Made by a program: the position numbers and the translations under genes
The notes under the pieces: model-generated
Database searches by the model: none
What the model was told of the DNA's origin: nothing
What the model saw: the letters and a program-made list of their open reading frames with translations, nothing else
DNA from: Mycogone perniciosa
Lineage: Eukaryota; Ascomycota; Sordariomycetes; Hypocreales; Hypocreaceae
DNA: 64,000 nucleotides
Reading direction: 5' to 3'
Assembly: GCA_025331125.1 (NCBI GenBank)
Contig: JAOALB010000164.1
Location: 50,757-114,756, forward strand
In this document: positions 62,991 to 64,000 of the stretch, one piece after another
Layout of the letters: every line of letters begins with the position of its first letter
How positions within the stretch are numbered: the stretch's first letter is position 1

Positions 62991-63928
62991 GTTATAAGCC
63001 TAAATAGTAACTATTAAAGTTACTAGAAACTTCCCTTAATATTATATCTTTACCTTTACTTTTTCCCTTTACCTCTAAACTCTTAAGGTTACCTTTTATA
63101 ATAAATAATGCAAAAAATGTTACCTTTATAAAGCTAGATTTAATAATTTAATAAATTAAATAGATTACTGTTTTAAATAACTATATAATTACTGCAAGGA
63201 TCTAGAATAAAGTTAATTTTAATCTCTTTAATTAAAATAATAACTATTTCCCTACTTTAAAGCTATTTACGTTAACTAAAGTAAAAGAAACTACTTTAAA
63301 AGTATTTAAAAAAAAAGCTACTTTAATAAATATCTTTATTTATTATAATAGTCTACTTTATAAGTATTAATACACTATTGCCTTATATATTAAAAAGAGG
63401 AAGGCTAAAGCAGTAATCTTTAAATAAATATAAAAAACAGTTAATATTAGTATTTACACTTTAATCTTTATAGACTTTAAAGCTATAACCTAAACTATAG
63501 CCTTAGCCTCTACTATTATTAAAGCAGTTAATAAAAATAATAAAAACTTAAATATTAAATTTATTATTTATTAAATTATCAAAAAGCTTAAAAAATAATT
63601 AACTTTTTATAAAAATATAATATATAAAAAAGTATAGATTTTATATAAATATATTTTATATAATATAGAGTATAAAAATGTAAAGCTAAAAGTATAGTAT
63701 ATAAATTAAATATATGTTTATATAAATATAGTAAAGTATAAGCTCTTTAAAGTTATAGGAATAGCTGCTTAAAAGGCATTTTTAAAAGCTATTAAAGTAT
63801 ACTATACCTTTAACTTTACTTTATATTACCTATACTATATAAATAGTTAAATTAAAAGGAGTAAAACTACTAAAACTTTCTCCTTTAATTATTTTAGTTA
63901 ACCTTTTTTAAATAATATATAAAATATA
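62717..63928 (+). mobile_element. Ty1/copia copy 3, 5' part (RIP-mutated, interrupted at 63929)
   Basis: The 5' LTR 62717-62990 begins TATTGGGTTAGGTAGGC and ends GCTCCGCAACA, followed by GTTATAAGCCTAAATAG as in the other copies. The internal part aligns with the reverse complement of copy 1 from about 35380 down to about 34600. Inserted in gypsy B copy 2; itself cut by a gypsy A LTR. Confidence 0.87.
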
Positions 63929-64000
63929 TGTGACGATCCGGGTTGATTCTCAAGGGATAAACCGAGGTTCGTGGGTTTATGTTGACAGAGAGGTCAGGGA
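63929..64000 (-). repeat. Start of an unmutated gypsy A LTR at the right window edge
   Basis: Begins TGTGACGATCCGGGTTG and matches 18088-18159 but with more intact CpG/CpA sites, including GGTTCGTGGG. It interrupts copia copy 3 and continues beyond the window, as a recent full or solo insertion. The orientation label follows copy 2. Confidence 0.85.

Noticed and set aside
1..64000. Extreme AT-richness suggesting mitochondrial DNA or an AT-rich protist/bacterial genome
   Set aside because: AT-rich parts are LTR elements differing by directional C-to-T/G-to-A changes; gene islands have normal composition, spliceosomal introns and fungal nuclear families.

Overview
The window looks like a piece of a filamentous ascomycete (Pezizomycotina) chromosome. 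Two short gene islands of normal composition sit in about 54 kb of extremely AT-rich DNA. The AT-rich DNA is not featureless: it is made of nested LTR retrotransposons whose coding frames are full of TAA/TAG codons and whose paired copies differ almost only by C-to-T and G-to-A changes, the signature of repeat-induced point mutation (RIP). Fungal origin is supported by short GT-AG introns (53-88 bp), a fungal rhodopsin-like (SAT4/PTH11-type) domain, a Delta12-type fatty acid desaturase and the RIP pattern. I cannot name the species.

Layout. 1-6399: Ty3/gypsy element 'B' on the minus strand. 6400-12859: truncated copy 1 of Ty3/gypsy element 'A' (minus). 12860-17993: gene island 1, holding a 2-exon gene for a rhodopsin-domain/FHS-type MFS fusion protein and a 3-hydroxyisobutyrate dehydrogenase-like pseudogene with four RIP-type stop codons. 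17994-28455: A copy 3 (plus), whose 5' LTR is split by the complete A copy 2 (18088-25793, minus, target duplication ATTAA). 28456-35662: a complete Ty1/copia element (minus, target duplication TTATA) inside A copy 3. 35770-42375: a second copia copy (plus) that cuts A copy 3 in its protease motif. 42586-53713: an 11 kb LTR element 'C' whose coding content I could not identify. 53714-55762: unassigned AT-rich DNA. 55763-59934: gene island 2, with a 6-exon desaturase gene on the minus strand and weakly supported small ORFs. 59935-62716: second B copy carrying an almost unmutated solo LTR. 62717-63928: 5' part of a third copia copy, broken at 63929 by a fresh A-family LTR that runs out of the window.

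No metabolic pathway links the few genes. Their common feature is position: single genes stranded between RIP-mutated repeats. The dehydrogenase has acquired stops of the same mutational type as the repeats, while the fusion transporter and the desaturase remain open. I saw no rRNA, tRNA or CRISPR array.

Element names A, B and C are labels used only here. All boundaries were read by eye from terminal motifs and alignment of copies within the window.
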